The notes beneath the pieces were generated by a model. The model was given only the letters and a program-made list of their open reading frames with translations. It ran no database searches and was not told where the DNA came from. This document shows positions 15,890-24,152 of a stretch of DNA of 34,900 nucleotides, in pieces (the first letter of the stretch is position 1; each line of letters starts with the position of its first letter). A program made the translations under genes and the position numbers. The DNA is from CAYLGY01 sp964383325 (GTDB lineage: Bacteria; Pseudomonadota; Alphaproteobacteria; Rhizobiales; Rhizobiaceae). Where the stretch lies: contig CAYLGY010000020.1 in the NCBI GenBank assembly GCA_964383325.1, forward strand, positions 1-34,900. The letters run 5' to 3'.

Positions 15890-18283
15890 ATGTCCAGCGC
15901 CGCTTCCATCACCGCTCACACCCTGCCGCCCGAAGCCCTGATCCGGAGGTGCGATGCGACGCGCTTCGATTTCGAGACAACAGCGGCGCTCGAAGATACC
16001 GATCTGATGAACGCACAGAAGCGGGCGCAGGCGGCCCTGGATTTCGGCACGGAGATCGATGCTTCCGGCTTCAACATCTTCGTGATCGGCTCGGCGCGGC
16101 ACATGATGGAAACCGCTGTCCGTTCCCTGCTGACGCGGCAGGCGGCCAAGGCTGATCCGGCGGAAGACTGGGTTTATCTGAACAATTTCGCCGTTCCGCA
16201 CCGCCCGCTCGCAGAGCGATTGCCCGCAGGACGCGCCGTCGAGTTTCGCGATGCGATGCGCGACTTCATCGAGGATCTGCAGGTCGCCGTGCCTGCCGCC
16301 TTCGAGAGCGAGGAGTATCAGGCCCGGCGCGCTGCGATCGAGCAGGCTTTCGCGCAAAAGCAGGAGGAAGTCTTCCGCAAGCTGCAGGAGAATGCCTCGC
16401 AAAAAGGAATCGCGGTCATCCGGACTCCTGCCGGTTTCACCCTGGCGCCAGTCAGGGAAGGAAAAGTCGTGAAGCCTGAAGTCTACGCTCGCCTGCCAAA
16501 GGTCGAGCAGGAGGAGATCGAGCGCAACATCGAGATGCTCGAGCAGGAACTGCAGGCGGGACTGCGCCAGATCCCTGCCTGGGACAAGGACCGGCGCAAC
16601 CATACACGCAGGCTGAACCAGGAGACGGCCCGCGGTGCGGTGGGTCACCTTATCGAGGAGATCCGGGGGCAATTTGCCGACTTGCCGCGGATTCTCGAGC
16701 ATCTTTCCCGCATCGAGGCGGATCTGGTCGACAATATCGGGTTTCTCCTGGCACAACAGCAGCAGCAGGCAGCAACAGCCGGACTCCTCATGCCGGATGG
16801 AAATCCCGTATTCGGAAGGTATGAGGTCAATCTGCTCGTGACCCATTCCGGGGAACAAGGCGCGCCTGTGATCGACGAGCCGCATCCGACGCTTGCCAAT
16901 CTCGTGGGCCGCGTCGAGCACGTGGCGCGGCAGGGCGTGCTGGCGACAGATTTCCGCCTCATCAAGCCTGGCGCCCTTCATCGCGCCAATGGCGGCTATC
17001 TGGTGCTGGACGCGCGGCTCATCCTGAGTGAGCCTTTCGCCTGGGCAGCGCTGAAGCGGGCGCTGAAATCCGGCGAAATCGGGATCGAAAGCGCCGTGGA
17101 CCTGATGAGCATGACCACCACGATCACCCTGCAGCCGGATCCTATTCCGCTGAAGATCAAGGTCGTGCTGATCGGAGAGCGCATCCTGTACTATCTCCTT
17201 GCGGCCCATGACCCGGAATTTGCCGAACATTTCAAGGTGCTGGCAGATTTCGACGACGAGATCGACCGCGAGAACGCGACCGAGGATGCATATGCGCGGC
17301 TGATCGCGACCCTCGTCCGCGACAAGGGACTGCGGCCCCTGGACCGCGAGGCTGTAGCCAGGACCATCGACCGGTCGGCGCGCATGGCCGACGATGCCGG
17401 AAAATTGTCGCTGGTCATGGATCTGGTCGGTGATCTGCTGACCGAAGCGGATTTCCTTGCCGGGCGCGAGGGCGTCTCCATCATCGGCGCGCGGCACATT
17501 GTGGGCGCCATTGAGCAGCAGATCCAGCGGTCAAGCCGGGTGCGCGACAGGATGCAGGAAATGATCCTGCGCGAAATCGCGCTCGTGGACACGGAGGGGA
17601 GCGCAATAGGACAGATCAACGGGCTCAGCGTCTCGCAACTCGGCGGGCATGCCTTCGGAAGACCGACAAGAATCACGGCCCGGGTCGCGCCGGGCTCCGG
17701 CCGTGTCGTCGATATCGAACGCGAGGTGGAACTGGGCGGCGCGATCCATTCCAAGGGCGTGCTTATCCTGTCCGGTTATGTCAGCGGCCGCTACGCACTC
17801 GATACGCCGATCTCGCTATTGGCCAGTCTCGTCTTCGAGCAATCCTATGGCGGGGTAGATGGCGACAGCGCCTCGGCGGCTGAATTGCTGGCGCTTCTGT
17901 CAGCGCTGGCAGAATTGCCGCTGCGCCAGGATCTCGCGATCACGGGCTCCATCAACCAGCATGGCGTCATTCAGGCGATCGGCGGCGTCAACGAGAAGAT
18001 CGAGGGCTTCTTCGATATCTGCAAGGCGCGGGGCCTGACCGGTACCCAAGGGGTCATCATTCCCCGTGCAAATGCCCAGCACCTGATGCTGCGCGACGAT
18101 GTCGTCGCGGCGGCCCGGGAGGGAAGGTTTCATGTCCATGCCATCGAAACCATTGACGAGGGGCTTGCGATCCTGACCGGCGAAGACGCCGAAAAGGTCC
18201 ATGAACGCGTGGAAGAAAGGCTGCACCGCTTCGCGCTCGCCCGCCGTGCGCTGGCGCGTGAGGCGGACAGGGGTGCAACATGA
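15890..18283 (+). CDS. Lon-like protease (AAA_32 / LonB-LonC type) without a P-loop lysine
   Basis: Cytoplasmic serine-lysine protease, 797 residues, related to bacterial AsrA/YcbZ-type Lon homologues. The Lon C-terminal proteolytic domain is intact: catalytic S660 in GVDGDSASAAE and K703 in GGVNEKIEG, 43 residues apart as in classical Lon. The N-terminal AAA_32 part shows GFNIFVIGSARHMMET (60-75) where a Walker A P-loop is expected; no GxxGxGK[ST] and no lysine is present. A Walker B-like segment GGYLVLDA and an LKRAL helix remain, and a long helical insertion (about 130-290) is seen. Loss of the P-loop resembles LonC proteins, which work without ATP hydrolysis. It heads an operon coupled by ATGA to a UspA-like gene. 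Confidence 0.9.
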   Translation: MSSAASITAHTLPPEALIRRCDATRFDFETTAALEDTDLMNAQKRAQAALDFGTEIDASGFNIFVIGSARHMMETAVRSLLTRQAAKADPAEDWVYLNNFAVPHRPLAERLPAGRAVEFRDAMRDFIEDLQVAVPAAFESEEYQARRAAIEQAFAQKQEEVFRKLQENASQKGIAVIRTPAGFTLAPVREGKVVKPEVYARLPKVEQEEIERNIEMLEQELQAGLRQIPAWDKDRRNHTRRLNQETARGAVGHLIEEIRGQFADLPRILEHLSRIEADLVDNIGFLLAQQQQQAATAGLLMPDGNPVFGRYEVNLLVTHSGEQGAPVIDEPHPTLANLVGRVEHVARQGVLATDFRLIKPGALHRANGGYLVLDARLILSEPFAWAALKRALKSGEIGIESAVDLMSMTTTITLQPDPIPLKIKVVLIGERILYYLLAAHDPEFAEHFKVLADFDDEIDRENATEDAYARLIATLVRDKGLRPLDREAVARTIDRSARMADDAGKLSLVMDLVGDLLTEADFLAGREGVSIIGARHIVGAIEQQIQRSSRVRDRMQEMILREIALVDTEGSAIGQINGLSVSQLGGHAFGRPTRITARVAPGSGRVVDIEREVELGGAIHSKGVLILSGYVSGRYALDTPISLLASLVFEQSYGGVDGDSASAAELLALLSALAELPLRQDLAITGSINQHGVIQAIGGVNEKIEGFFDICKARGLTGTQGVIIPRANAQHLMLRDDVVAAAREGRFHVHAIETIDEGLAILTGEDAEKVHERVEERLHRFALARRALAREADRGAT

Positions 18284-19062
18284 TCCATCGTTCGGAACTT
18301 ATCATCTTCAGGCGCGTGGTCGTCGGCTTCCAGGGACCGCCTGACTCACTCGCCAGCCTTGAAATCGCGGCGGAAATGGCGCAGCGCCTCCGCTCGGAGC
18401 TCTCCGGCGTCTTCTTCAAGGACCAGGGACTGATCGACTGGTGCGCCAGCGGCATTGTCCGGCATGTATCCAGCCTCGGCGCCGGTCCGGTGGCGCCGGA
18501 AGCCCTTATACGTGATCTGGATGCCGCTGCAGCGCTGGCAAGGACAAGGCTTGCCCGCGTGGCACAGGCGCTCGGGCTGAACGCGCGGTTCGAGGTCAGC
18601 GGGGCAGAGCCGATGGACCCGGAAATCACCGGCCCGGATGACCTGCTCGTGGTGATCGAGCCCTCCGACCCTTCAGCCCGTCACAGCCATCCGTTCTCCG
18701 GCATGCTGCAACGCATTGCCACCGCCGCAGTACCGGTGCTCTACGTGCCGCATGGCGCGCGCATGCGTCGCGGGCCGGTAATTGCGCTGGCGAGCACGCA
18801 GGAGGATGGCGTGGTGCAGCTCGCGGCGCGAATCGCCCGTCAGTTCGGCGAGGAAATGGTGCGGATCGAGGCAGGAGAATCCGAAGAGTGGATTCGTGTT
18901 TCCCCTCCCGACGAGCGGCTGCTGGTGCTCGATCGGCGCAGCCCGCTTCTGCACGATATACAGGCTCTCACGACATTGCTTGCCGGGCGGAAGGCTCCGG
19001 CGCTGATCGTCGGCACAGCCGGATTGGAGAAGGATGGTTGCGATGATCACCGACTGGGATGA
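18280..19062 (+). CDS. UspA-like stress protein
   Basis: A 260-residue protein coupled to the Lon-like gene by a 4-base ATGA overlap. The start IIFRRVVVGFQGPPDSLASLEIAAEMAQRL has the UspA beta-strand/helix pattern, LLVVIEPSDPSARHSHPFSGMLQRIATAAVPVLYVPHG is its strand 4-5 region, and a second, weaker alpha/beta half starts near 165 (GPVIALASTQEDGVVQLAARI). No full nucleotide-binding motif is visible, so it may act without ATP binding. Its 3' end overlaps the next gene by about 20 bases. The tight coupling with the protease suggests a linked role, perhaps as an adaptor or regulator; that is inference. Confidence 0.7.
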   Translation: MIHRSELIIFRRVVVGFQGPPDSLASLEIAAEMAQRLRSELSGVFFKDQGLIDWCASGIVRHVSSLGAGPVAPEALIRDLDAAAALARTRLARVAQALGLNARFEVSGAEPMDPEITGPDDLLVVIEPSDPSARHSHPFSGMLQRIATAAVPVLYVPHGARMRRGPVIALASTQEDGVVQLAARIARQFGEEMVRIEAGESEEWIRVSPPDERLLVLDRRSPLLHDIQALTTLLAGRKAPALIVGTAGLEKDGCDDHRLG

Positions 19063-19858
19063 CGCCTATGCCAACCGCGCCTATGTATCCGATGCGGATG
19101 CGATCATCCGCTCGTGGTATGACCGTTCCGGCAAGTTGCGCGAGCAATTGCTTGCGGCAGAGCGGGCGCAGATCGACCTCGCTTACGGCCAGGGTTTGCG
19201 TCAGAAGCTGGACCTTTTTCTGCCCGAGGGCGAGCCGAAGGGGCTCGCCATCTTTGTTCACGGCGGCTACTGGAAGGCGCTCGACAAGTTCAGCGCCAGC
19301 CATTTGGCCGCTGGCGCGCTGGCACGCGGCTGGGCATTCGCGGTGCCAGGATACACGTTGTGTCCGGAGAACCGCATTTCCGGAATCACCCGCGAAATCG
19401 CCACTGCCATCGAATTCGTTGCCTCCAGGGTCCGCGGTCCGCTAGCCATTTCCGGTCATTCCGCCGGCGGTCATCTGGCTGCGCGGATGGCCTGCGTCAA
19501 CGCTCCCCTGCCCCAGCCGGTGCGCAACCGCATCCGCTCCGTCCTGTCGATCAGCGGCATCCATGATCTTCGCCCCTTGATGCGCACGCGCATGAACCAG
19601 ACCCTGCAGCTCGACGTATTCGAGGCCGAAATCGAAAGTCCTGCCTTGCTCATACCGGTGCAGGGAATGCGCATTGGCTGCTGGGTTGGCGCAGATGAAC
19701 GGCCGGAGTTCCTGCGCCAGAATGCATTGCTCGCCAATATCTGGACCGGCCTGGCAGCTGACACTTCCGCCAGCGAGGTAGCCGGGCGCAACCATTTCAC
19801 GGTTCTCGGCGAGCTTTCGCGTCCCGATAGCCCGATGACGCGTTGGTGGCTCGACTGA
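19043..19858 (+). CDS. Alpha/beta hydrolase, arylformamidase/esterase-like
   Basis: A 271-residue cytoplasmic enzyme. HGGYWKALDK (oxyanion-hole strand of the HGG family) is followed by the nucleophile elbow GHSAGGH and a late histidine in RNHFTVLGEL that fits the catalytic base. This pattern is typical of kynurenine formamidase (KynB-like) and hormone-sensitive-lipase-like carboxylesterases. Two ATGs are possible: GGAGAAGG at 19026-19033 is correctly spaced for 19043 and too close for 19034, so I use 19043. It overlaps the UspA-like gene and precedes uraH by 112 bases. Its position in a purine-degradation operon makes an amide or ring-opened purine intermediate a possible substrate, not proven by sequence. 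Confidence 0.82.
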   Translation: MITDWDDAYANRAYVSDADAIIRSWYDRSGKLREQLLAAERAQIDLAYGQGLRQKLDLFLPEGEPKGLAIFVHGGYWKALDKFSASHLAAGALARGWAFAVPGYTLCPENRISGITREIATAIEFVASRVRGPLAISGHSAGGHLAARMACVNAPLPQPVRNRIRSVLSISGIHDLRPLMRTRMNQTLQLDVFEAEIESPALLIPVQGMRIGCWVGADERPEFLRQNALLANIWTGLAADTSASEVAGRNHFTVLGELSRPDSPMTRWWLD

Positions 19859-19970
19859 ATGGGCCGCATATGCTTGATAATCTTGAAACTGCTGCAAGGG
19901 GCAATGGATTCCCATGCGGTGGTCAACGGGGCATACTGGTAGCCGGTTTGCGTTTCGCGTGGAGGATGGG

Positions 19971-20333
19971 ATGAGCGACGGCCAGAATGCCGGCAAGCTG
20001 ACGACGCATGTGCTTGACACAGCCCGGGGTCAGCCAGCGGCCGATCTTCGGATTGATCTGTATCGGGTTGAGGGAAGCCGGCTGGATCTCGTGAAATCGG
20101 TACGCACCAATGGTGACGGCCGGACGGATCGCCCGATGCTGGCGGGAGCCGAATTCACCGCAGGCATCTACGAGCTGCAATTCCATGCCGGCGAATACCA
20201 TGGCGCTGCCGCGGACGGCTTGCCCTTTCTGGGCGTGGTTCCGGTTCGCTTCGGAATTGCCGATGCGACAGCGCATTATCATGTACCCCTTCTGCTGTCG
20301 CCCTATGGCTATTCCACCTACCGGGGAAGCTGA
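19971..20333 (+). CDS. uraH: 5-hydroxyisourate hydrolase (transthyretin-like)
   Basis: UraH hydrolyses 5-hydroxyisourate, the product of urate oxidation, to OHCU. The 120-residue protein has the family signatures: N-terminal LTTHVLDTARGQPA with the catalytic His, the central RTNGDGRTDRP, HYHVPLLLSPYGYSTYRGS at the C-terminus, and the terminal YRGS tetrapeptide that defines the hydrolase. The start at 19971 has GGAGG directly upstream (19961-19965), whereas the longer frame to 19914 adds non-homologous residues. Its stop overlaps the xdhA start by 1 base. Confidence 0.95.
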   Translation: MSDGQNAGKLTTHVLDTARGQPAADLRIDLYRVEGSRLDLVKSVRTNGDGRTDRPMLAGAEFTAGIYELQFHAGEYHGAAADGLPFLGVVPVRFGIADATAHYHVPLLLSPYGYSTYRGS

Positions 20334-21808
20334 TGCCGATTATCCGCACCGAAATCCGCTTCCTCCTGAATGAGGACGAGATTGCGCTCGAAGACGTGAA
20401 GGCGAGCGACACGCTGCTGGATTTCCTGCGCCTGCGCCGCCGGCTGGTCGGCACCAAGGAAGGCTGCGCCGAAGGCGATTGCGGCGCCTGCACGGTTCTG
20501 GTGGGGCGCCTCGATGACGCAGGAGAACTTGCCTACGAGACAGTCAATGCCTGCATCCGCTTTCTGGGCTCGCTCGATGGTTGCCATGTGGTGACGATCG
20601 AGCATCTGAAAGGTCCGGATGGGGGCCTCCATCCGGTTCAGCATGCGATGATCGACGAGCATGGCTCGCAATGCGGCTTCTGCACGCCGGGAATCGTAAT
20701 GTCGCTTTACGCGCTTTGGATGCAGAACGCGGCACCGTCACGTGCCGACATCGAACGCGCTTTGCAGGGCAATCTTTGCCGGTGCACCGGCTACGCGCCG
20801 ATCTTGCGAGCAGCAGGCAGAGCCGCCGAAACCGGTCGCGCCAGTGATGACCCGCTGGTGCGCGAACGCAAGCGGATTGGCGAAAGATTGCGTGCCATGG
20901 CCGATGGCGCCCGCATCGAATGCGGTCCGGATCACGAGGGTTTCCTGGTTCCTGCAAACTGCGACGACCTCGCGGACATCCTCGCCAGCCGGAAAGGCGC
21001 GACGATCGTCGCTGGCTCCACCGATGTCGGTCTCTGGGTCACGAAGCAGTTTCGCCCGATCGCCCCTGCGGTCTTCATTGGCCATCTCGATGAATTACGG
21101 CAGATCCGCGTCGAATCCGATCGGATCCATCTCGGCGCGGGAGTCTCCTATACCCAGGCGCTGGGCACGCTCTGCAAGCACATTCCGCAACTGAGAGTCT
21201 ATTTCGAACGGATCGGCGGCGAGCAGGTGCGCAACATGGGCACCATCGGCGGCAATATCGCCAATGGGTCGCCGATCGGCGACACCCCGCCAGCCTTCAT
21301 CGCACTTGGCGCCAGCCTTTCTCTGCGCGGCAGGGATGGGCGCCGCCACCTTGCCCTGGAAGATTTCTTTCTCGAATATGGCAAGCAGGACCGGAGGCCG
21401 GAAGAATTTGTCGAACATGTCGAGATCCCGGTGCCAGGGGCGGCGGATCGCATCGCCTTCTACAAGATCTCGAAGCGGCGTGACGAGGATATTTCGGCTG
21501 CGACCCTGGGGATCTGCCTGCGTTTCGAGTCAGCAGGAAAGGTGCAGGAGGCGCGGATCGCATGTGGCGGCATGGCCGGCACGCCTCGGCGGGCAAGGCA
21601 AGCGGAAGCGGCGCTGATCGGCACGGAGTTTTCGCAAGTCGACGTCGAAGCCGCGATGTCCGCATTGGCCCACGATTTCCAGCCGCTTACCGACTGGCGG
21701 GCTACTGCGCAATATCGCATCCTGGCTGTCCAGAACCTACTCCGGCGCTTCTGGCTCGAATGCCAGACCGGCCGCAGCGCCACACTGCAGCGCGAGGGGG
21801 TGGCATGA
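20333..21808 (+). CDS. xdhA: Xanthine dehydrogenase small subunit (2Fe-2S and FAD)
   Basis: Electron-transfer subunit of xanthine dehydrogenase, 491 residues. Cys45, 50, 53 and 74 hold the first [2Fe-2S] cluster (GCAEGDCGACT), and Cys114, 117, 149 and 151 the second (CGFC, LCRC). An FAD-binding domain begins near 200 with VAGSTDVGLW and the later GGNIANGSPIGD motif, followed by the C-terminal CO-dehydrogenase flavoprotein domain. This two-subunit split is the Rhodobacter-type enzyme. It passes electrons from the Mo site to NAD+. The start overlaps the uraH stop (TGATG) and xdhB follows after one base. Confidence 0.96.
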   Translation: MPIIRTEIRFLLNEDEIALEDVKASDTLLDFLRLRRRLVGTKEGCAEGDCGACTVLVGRLDDAGELAYETVNACIRFLGSLDGCHVVTIEHLKGPDGGLHPVQHAMIDEHGSQCGFCTPGIVMSLYALWMQNAAPSRADIERALQGNLCRCTGYAPILRAAGRAAETGRASDDPLVRERKRIGERLRAMADGARIECGPDHEGFLVPANCDDLADILASRKGATIVAGSTDVGLWVTKQFRPIAPAVFIGHLDELRQIRVESDRIHLGAGVSYTQALGTLCKHIPQLRVYFERIGGEQVRNMGTIGGNIANGSPIGDTPPAFIALGASLSLRGRDGRRHLALEDFFLEYGKQDRRPEEFVEHVEIPVPGAADRIAFYKISKRRDEDISAATLGICLRFESAGKVQEARIACGGMAGTPRRARQAEAALIGTEFSQVDVEAAMSALAHDFQPLTDWRATAQYRILAVQNLLRRFWLECQTGRSATLQREGVA

Positions 21809-21809
21809 G

Positions 21810-24152
21810 ATGAACATTGCAACAGGGACACGGGAAATCCAGGGCGGCGTCCACCGGCCGCAACAGCATGATTCGGCCCACAAGCATGTAACTGGACAGG
21901 CGGAATACATAGACGATATTCCGGAGCCGGCAGGGACGCTACATGCCTGCCTCGGCCTTTCGGAACGGGCTCATGCCGAATTGCTTTCCGTCGATCTCGC
22001 CGCGGTGGCTGCGGCGCCCGGTGTGGTGTGCGTCCTGACGGCGGCGGACGTGCCGGGCCGGAACGACATCTCCTCGCATGGCCTCGGCGACGAGCCGGTT
22101 CTTGCCAACGGCAAGGTCGAGTTTCATGGCCAGCCGATCTTCGCGGTAATTGCCGAGACCCGTGACCAGGCGCGGCGCGCGGCCAGACTGGCCCGGATCG
22201 AGTATCGCGAATTACCGCATGTGATCGACATCGAGGAGGCGGAAGCGGCCGGCTACCCGCTCGTCACGGCGCCAATGACCCTGCGGCGCGGCGATGCCTC
22301 GGCAGCCCTCGCGAAGGCACCGCGCCGGATTCACGGCACGATGCGGATCGGCGGACAGGACCATTTCTATCTGGAAGGCCAGATCTCCCTCGCCATACCC
22401 GGCGAGGATGACGAGATCGGAATTTACTGCTCGACCCAGCATCCGAGCGAAGTCCAGCACATGGTCGGTCAGGTCCTCGGCGTGCCGTCCAATGCGGTAA
22501 CGATCCATGTCCGCCGCATGGGCGGCGGCTTCGGCGGCAAGGAGACGCAGGCGAACCTTTTCGCAGCGGTGGCGGCCATTGCGGCAAGAAGGCTCCGCCG
22601 CGCCGTCAAGCTGCGCCCCGACCGCGACGACGACATGACCGCCACCGGAAAGCGCCATGATTTCCGGGTCCGCTACGATGTCGGCTTCGACGATGACGGA
22701 CGCATCGAGGCGGTCGAGGCACACTTTGCCGCCCGTTGCGGCTATTCGGCCGACCTGTCAGGTCCCGTGACCGACCGGGCGCTCTTTCATGCCGACAATT
22801 GCTATTACTATCCGCATGTTCTTCTCACCTCGCAACCCCAGAAGACAAATACGGTCTCGAACACCGCTTTCCGGGGTTTTGGTGGGCCGCAAGGCATGGT
22901 CGGAGCCGAGCGGATCATCGAGGAAATTGCCTATGCGCTCGGCAAGGATCCGCTGGAGATCCGCAAACGCAATCTCTACGGCGACAATGGGCGCAACGTC
23001 ACCCCTTATCACCAGACCGTCGAGGACAACATTACGGCGCGGCTGATTGGTGAACTGGAGGAAGCTTCGAATTATGCTGCGCGGCGGGCCGGGATACTTG
23101 CCTTCAACCGCGACCATCCGGTGATCCGGCGCGGCATTGCCCTGACGCCGGTCAAGTTCGGCATTTCGTTTACGCTGACCGCCTATAATCAGGCGGGAGC
23201 GCTGGTCCATGTCTATACGGATGGTTCGATCCACCTCAACCATGGCGGTACGGAGATGGGTCAGGGGCTGAACACCAAGGTTGCGCAGATCGTTGCCGAC
23301 GAATTCCAGGTCGATCTCGACCGCGTTCGGATTACGGCAACGACAACGGGAAAGGTACCGAACACTTCCGCGACGGCCGCGTCTTCCGGCTCGGACCTGA
23401 ACGGCATGGCAGCGCAGGACGCCGCGCGGCAGATCAAGGCCAGGCTGATCGATTTCGCGACCGAAAAATATGGCGTGACCGAGGAGCAGATCGTTTTCGA
23501 ACCGAATTCGGTACTGGTCGGCAACCAGCGCGTCCCGTTCCACGAGTTCATTCTTGCCGCCTACCATTCGCGGGTCCAGCTCTCGGCGGCTGGCTTCTAC
23601 AAGACCCCGAAAATTCACTGGGACCGGGCCGCGGGCAAAGGGCGGCCTTTCTATTACTACGCCTATGGGGCAGCTGTTTCGGAAGTGTCGATCGATACGC
23701 TCACGGGTGAGTATCAGGTCGATCGGGTGGACATTCTCCACGATGTCGGACGCTCGCTGAATCCGGCCATCGACCTCGGGCAGATCGAAGGCGGCTTCGT
23801 CCAGGGAATGGGCTGGCTGACCACGGAGGAACTATGGTGGGACCAGCAGGGTCGGCTGCGGACACATGCCCCTTCGACCTACAAGATCCCGCTCGCCTCC
23901 GACTGTCCGCGCATTTTCAATGTCCGGCTCGCCGACTGGTCCGAAAACCGCGAGAACAGCGTGCGCCGATCGAAAGCCGTGGGCGAGCCACCTTTCATGC
24001 TGGCGATCTCTGTGCTTGAAGCCCTTTCCATGGCCGTGGCCAGTCTGAACGACTACCGCTCGTGCCCCAGGCTCGACGCGCCGGCGACGCCCGAGCGCGT
24101 GCTGATGGCGGCCGAGCGCATGCGGAAGGAGGCGGAAGGCAGGCACGAATGA
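21810..24152 (+). CDS. xdhB: Xanthine dehydrogenase large subunit (molybdopterin)
   Basis: Catalytic molybdenum subunit, 780 residues, oxidising hypoxanthine and xanthine to urate. It shows AHKHVTGQAEYIDD at the start, the Mo-site region GGGFGGKETQ (about 238-247), AFRGFGGPQG, the MGQGLNTK loop, and the catalytic glutamate E726 in KAVGEPPFM near the C-terminus. Length equals the Rhodobacter XdhB. It begins one base after the xdhA stop and ends with ATGA shared with xdhC. Assembly needs the molybdenum-cofactor insertase XdhC encoded next. Confidence 0.96.
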   Translation: MNIATGTREIQGGVHRPQQHDSAHKHVTGQAEYIDDIPEPAGTLHACLGLSERAHAELLSVDLAAVAAAPGVVCVLTAADVPGRNDISSHGLGDEPVLANGKVEFHGQPIFAVIAETRDQARRAARLARIEYRELPHVIDIEEAEAAGYPLVTAPMTLRRGDASAALAKAPRRIHGTMRIGGQDHFYLEGQISLAIPGEDDEIGIYCSTQHPSEVQHMVGQVLGVPSNAVTIHVRRMGGGFGGKETQANLFAAVAAIAARRLRRAVKLRPDRDDDMTATGKRHDFRVRYDVGFDDDGRIEAVEAHFAARCGYSADLSGPVTDRALFHADNCYYYPHVLLTSQPQKTNTVSNTAFRGFGGPQGMVGAERIIEEIAYALGKDPLEIRKRNLYGDNGRNVTPYHQTVEDNITARLIGELEEASNYAARRAGILAFNRDHPVIRRGIALTPVKFGISFTLTAYNQAGALVHVYTDGSIHLNHGGTEMGQGLNTKVAQIVADEFQVDLDRVRITATTTGKVPNTSATAASSGSDLNGMAAQDAARQIKARLIDFATEKYGVTEEQIVFEPNSVLVGNQRVPFHEFILAAYHSRVQLSAAGFYKTPKIHWDRAAGKGRPFYYYAYGAAVSEVSIDTLTGEYQVDRVDILHDVGRSLNPAIDLGQIEGGFVQGMGWLTTEELWWDQQGRLRTHAPSTYKIPLASDCPRIFNVRLADWSENRENSVRRSKAVGEPPFMLAISVLEALSMAVASLNDYRSCPRLDAPATPERVLMAAERMRKEAEGRHE

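Noticed and set aside
15824..17497. 557-codon open frame antisense to the Lon-like protease
   Set aside because: It is a reverse-strand shadow of a gene with clear protease motifs; no family signature or start signal.
22758..23741. 327-codon open frame antisense to xdhB
   Set aside because: It lies wholly within the conserved molybdopterin subunit and has no independent support.
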